In this document: in pieces, positions 14,386-16,784 of the stretch
Numbering within the stretch: the first letter of the stretch is position 1
Layout of the letters: each line of letters opens with the position of its first letter
Notes under the pieces: model-generated
The model's database searches: none
The model's input: only the letters and a program-made list of their open reading frames with translations
Told to the model about the DNA's origin: nothing
Translations under genes and position numbers: made by a program
Source: Clostridia bacterium
GTDB lineage: Bacteria > Bacillota > Clostridia > UMGS1883
Assembly (NCBI GenBank): GCA_021202495.1
Contig: JAJQCX010000184.1
Location: 1 to 16,784 of the forward strand
Direction: 5' to 3'
Length of the DNA stretch: 16,784 nt

Positions 14386-16451
14386 TGGTACATATGATGA
14401 AAAAGATTGAGCTTTTGTCTCCCGCCGGTGGGCGGGAGTCGCTTTTTGCGGCGGTACAAAACGGGGCGGACGCGGTTTATTTGGGTATGGAAAAATTTGG
14501 CGCAAGGCATGGGGCGGAAAATTTTGACGAGGCGGGGCTCAAGGAGGCGGTTCGATACGCGAAAATACGCGGAGTTAAGGTATATTTGACGCTTAACACG
14601 CTGGTAATCAATCTCGAAACAGAAGAATTTGAGAAATGCTGCGCTTTTGCGGCGGAGTGTGGAATTTCCGCCATATTGACGCAGGATTTCGGCGGGGCGG
14701 AGATTGTGAGGAGAGTGTGCCCCGAGATGAAAATACACGCAAGTACGCAGATGAGCGCGCACAATGAGAGGGATGTTGAGGCGCTGATGAAATGCGGATT
14801 TTCGCGGATTGTTGTAGATAGAATGATGACAAATGAGGAAATCATGTCGATTTTTGAGAAAACCGGCGCCGAGCTTGAGGTGTTCGTACATGGGGCGCTT
14901 TGCGTGTGCGTTTCGGGGCAGTGTTTGATGTCATCTTTTATCGGAGGGCGCAGCGGAAATCGCGGGAGGTGCGCACAGCCGTGCAGACAATTGTATTCTT
15001 GTGGAAATAAGAAGGGATATTTTTTGAGCCCGAGGGATTTGTGTCTTTTGGATGAAATAAAGTCGCTTTCGGAGGCGGGGGTCGCGTCGCTCAAGATTGA
15101 AGGGCGAATGAAGAGCGCGGGGTACGTGGCGGAGGTCACGAGGATATACAGAGACTACATCGATAACCCTCGCAAGGCTTCAAGGCGCGACATTGAAAGA
15201 TTGGAAAGGGTGTTCGTGAGGGGAGACGGATTTACGAAGGGGTTTTACGCGGGCGAGAATGCGCCCGAAATGATGAATTACCATATCTCGAACGACAACA
15301 TAGGGGGAGATAAAGAAGTCATCAGAGAGGCGGAGAGAAGCTACAAGGACGGGGCGGAAAATCGCAAGGTACCGATTGATGTGAAATTCACCGCGAAGGC
15401 GGGGGAGAGGTGCAGGGCGGTATTTTCGGACGGAGAGCATAAAATTGAATGTGAGAGCGTGGAAATTGCGGAGGTAGCACAGAACAAGCCGCTTACCCTT
15501 GACGGGGTAAAAGAGAGAATAGGGAAGCTTGGGGGCACGCCATATGAACTGCGCGGATTTGAGGCGGAGCTTGACGGGGAGGCAATTGTGCCGGCGAGGG
15601 AAATCAACGCAATGCGCAGGTGTGCGGCTGAAAAGCTTGACAAGGTTCGCGGGGCGGCAGATAATGTAAAGATAAATAGCTTTACATATGAAAAAGGGAC
15701 GCATGTAAGGGAGAAAATGTACATTGCGGCGTCGTGCTTGACGAGAGAGCAGATCAAGGCGGCGAAGGGGGCGGATGTGCTCTATGTGCCGATTGAATTA
15801 TGGAGTGATCAGTCCCAAGTTGTGCTGTCACCGAAGGTTATATATGACGTTGATAGATACGTGAAAAAGCTCAAAGAAATGGGAGTTAAAAAGGCGACGG
15901 GGTCGACGGTCGGGGTGTGTGCGGCGCTGATTGAGGCGGGGGTTGAATGCGTGGGAGATTTTGGGCTCAATGTGTTCAATTACGTATCGGCGGAGGAATA
16001 TTACAAGTGCGGGATTAAGAGGCTTTCGATTTCGCCGGAGTGTACGGCGGGGGAGATACGCTCTATTGTCAAAAATACAAGCGCGAAGTGTGAGATTGCG
16101 GCATATGGGCGCATGATGCTGATGGTGACGCGGGTGTGCGTTATAAAGGGAGTGCGCGGGAGGTGCGACTGCGAAAAGCCGCTCGAGCTCACGGACAAGA
16201 CGGGGGCGCGGTTTTGGTGCAGAGGGGACAGGAACGAGCATATAAACGAGATTTATAACGCAAAAAAGATATTTATGGCGGACAGGCGCGAGCAATTGAA
16301 TGCGACGGGAGCGGACGGAATTAGGCTGATATTTACGGATGAAAGCGGGGATGAGGTTAAGAGGATTATCGGGATGTACAGAGGGGAGATTGAGGCGGAA
16401 GCGCCGAGAGATTTTACGAGAGGATATTTTGCGGAGGGGAAGAGGAAGTAG
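14385..16451 (+). CDS. U32 family peptidase, large RlhA-like form
   Basis: A 688-residue U32-family protein. The N-terminal barrel starts ELLSPAGGRESLFAAVQNGA. The family signature is EVFVHGALCVCVSGQC, with four cysteines (173, 180, 196, 200) in a CX6C-X15-CX3C spacing that fits the [4Fe-4S] site of this family. The C-terminal half (from about 380) corresponds to the extra region of the large collagenase-like members. E. coli RlhA and TrhP of this family hydroxylate cytidine in 23S rRNA or uridine in tRNA using prephenate, so an RNA-hydroxylase role is more likely than proteolysis. Start: the ATG at 14385 has AAGGG nine bases upstream and overlaps the zapA stop; an ATG at 14394 is the next option. 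This is the last gene of the ldh-CPBP-zapA run. Confidence 0.92.
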   Translation: MVHMMKKIELLSPAGGRESLFAAVQNGADAVYLGMEKFGARHGAENFDEAGLKEAVRYAKIRGVKVYLTLNTLVINLETEEFEKCCAFAAECGISAILTQDFGGAEIVRRVCPEMKIHASTQMSAHNERDVEALMKCGFSRIVVDRMMTNEEIMSIFEKTGAELEVFVHGALCVCVSGQCLMSSFIGGRSGNRGRCAQPCRQLYSCGNKKGYFLSPRDLCLLDEIKSLSEAGVASLKIEGRMKSAGYVAEVTRIYRDYIDNPRKASRRDIERLERVFVRGDGFTKGFYAGENAPEMMNYHISNDNIGGDKEVIREAERSYKDGAENRKVPIDVKFTAKAGERCRAVFSDGEHKIECESVEIAEVAQNKPLTLDGVKERIGKLGGTPYELRGFEAELDGEAIVPAREINAMRRCAAEKLDKVRGAADNVKINSFTYEKGTHVREKMYIAASCLTREQIKAAKGADVLYVPIELWSDQSQVVLSPKVIYDVDRYVKKLKEMGVKKATGSTVGVCAALIEAGVECVGDFGLNVFNYVSAEEYYKCGIKRLSISPECTAGEIRSIVKNTSAKCEIAAYGRMMLMVTRVCVIKGVRGRCDCEKPLELTDKTGARFWCRGDRNEHINEIYNAKKIFMADRREQLNATGADGIRLIFTDESGDEVKRIIGMYRGEIEAEAPRDFTRGYFAEGKRK

Positions 16452-16476
16452 CAGTGTGGAGTGTGGAGTTGAGGAG

Positions 16477-16503
16477 AAAATTTTGCGGAGCAAAATTTTT
16501 ATT
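16477..16503 (+). terminator. Terminator-like hairpin after the U32 gene
   Basis: AAAATTTTG (16477-16485) pairs with CAAAATTTT (16491-16499) around the CGGAG loop, followed by a T-rich end. The stem is mostly A/T, so it is weaker than the other terminators. Upstream, GTGTGGA is repeated twice (16454-16467). Confidence 0.55.
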
Positions 16504-16506
16504 ATA

Positions 16507-16552
16507 GTACGCGCTGCGGCGCGGGCGGGCGGGGGCAAGCCCCGCCCGTACA
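16507..16552. repeat. GC-rich palindromic intergenic element flanked by GTAC
   Basis: Between two GTAC tetranucleotides lie a small hairpin (CGCGC 16510-16514 with GCGCG 16519-16523) and a larger one (CGGGCGGGG 16526-16534 with CCCCGCCCG 16540-16548, loop GCAAG). Its base composition differs sharply from the A/T-rich flanks. It looks like a dispersed repeat unit of the REP type, but only one copy is in the window, so copy number is unknown. Confidence 0.5.
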
Positions 16553-16662
16553 ACGGTAATTGCGGCGGCGGGATTTGTAAATTACGGAGTGGGGGACGGG
16601 AAAAAAATTTTTGTATTAAAATTTGGGAGTGGGGGATAATGATTGTTGGAGGTGATTGTGCG

Positions 16663-16784
16663 ATGAGCAGAAATCAGCAAAATCAGAGGCAGAATCAAAA
16701 TCAGCAGAACCAGCAAAATCAGAATCAGAATCAGAACCAGAACCAAAATCAGCAAAATCAGCAAAATCAAAATCAGAACCAACA
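16663..16784 (+). CDS. Gln-Asn repeat protein, 5' end only
   Basis: The gene starts at ATG 16663 with GGAGGTGAT (16648-16656) well placed upstream and runs off the window. An in-frame ATG at 16639 would add eight residues but lacks such a site. All 40 complete codons visible give MSRNQQNQRQ and then an almost pure alternation of Gln and Asn, using mixed CAG/CAA and AAT/AAC codons. Such a composition is prion-like and usually disordered or amyloid-prone. Comparable Q/N-rich openings occur in some clostridial hypothetical proteins, but no function can be assigned from the visible part. The strong ribosome site and sustained open frame argue that it is translated. Any other domain lies beyond the window. 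Confidence 0.6.
   Translation, partial: MSRNQQNQRQNQNQQNQQNQNQNQNQNQNQQNQQNQNQNQ

Noticed and set aside
16611..16640. Promoter TTGTAT-18-GATAAT before the Q/N gene
   Set aside because: The -35 box is poor and the predicted start would fall at the ribosome site, so it is not listed.
16582..16782. - strand hydrophobic frame of Leu and Ile repeats
   Set aside because: It is the complement of the Gln-Asn repeat. The + strand has a proper ribosome site and start.
16663..16784. Terminal repeat as a CRISPR or tandem DNA repeat
   Set aside because: There are no constant repeats with unique spacers; the periodicity is that of Gln and Asn codons in one frame.

Overview
The window reads as chromosomal DNA from an anaerobic, probably spore-forming member of the Clostridia (Firmicutes). 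Reasons: a stage V sporulation protein AE gene, the zapA / U32-peptidase pair, a secreted protein with stalk-type copper-amine-oxidase N-terminal repeats, and consensus sigma-A promoters with GGAGG-type ribosome sites. All genes lie on the + strand. TGG is the ordinary Trp codon and TGA terminates several genes, so the standard bacterial code applies. No tRNA, rRNA, CRISPR array, transposase or phage gene was seen.

Region 1 (1-6316) is an F-type ATP synthase operon behind a near-perfect promoter (6-34) and a leader that can fold into a long hairpin (51-90). The order is atpB-E-F-A-G-D-C. Three things are odd. atpB carries an in-frame TGA (822-824) just before the segment with the essential arginine. 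There is no atpH (delta) gene: atpF overlaps atpA directly, and alpha has about 24 extra N-terminal residues. The c subunit has a signal-peptide-like N-terminus.

Region 2 (6317-9593) has two monocistronic units, each with its own promoter and a strong terminator. The first is an HU nucleoid protein. The second is an 880-residue secreted protein combining two stalk repeats, a HELGH zinc-protease domain resembling the anthrax lethal-factor (ATLF) fold, and three ricin-like beta-trefoil regions.

Region 3 (9594-12157) starts at an extended -10 promoter and holds two adjacent CobW-type (G3E) GTPases. The first has a 69-residue insert containing 38 histidines. The second has a C-terminal region resembling DUF1980/YcgQ. 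Together they suggest a metal (perhaps zinc) trafficking pair. An orphan spoVAE follows, with a sequence upstream that fits a forespore sigma-G/sigma-F promoter.

Region 4 (12158-16451) begins with an L-lactate dehydrogenase promoter and runs through ldh, a CPBP membrane protease, zapA and a large U32 peptidase of the RlhA type, closely spaced and probably co-transcribed. After a short terminator hairpin comes a GC-rich palindromic intergenic element (16507-16552). Last is the start of a protein that is almost pure Gln-Asn repeat and runs off the window end.

The strongest candidates for something new are the delta-less ATP synthase with interrupted subunit a, the lectin-decorated metalloprotease, the CobW/DUF1980 fusion beside a His-rich CobW, and the Q/N-repeat protein.
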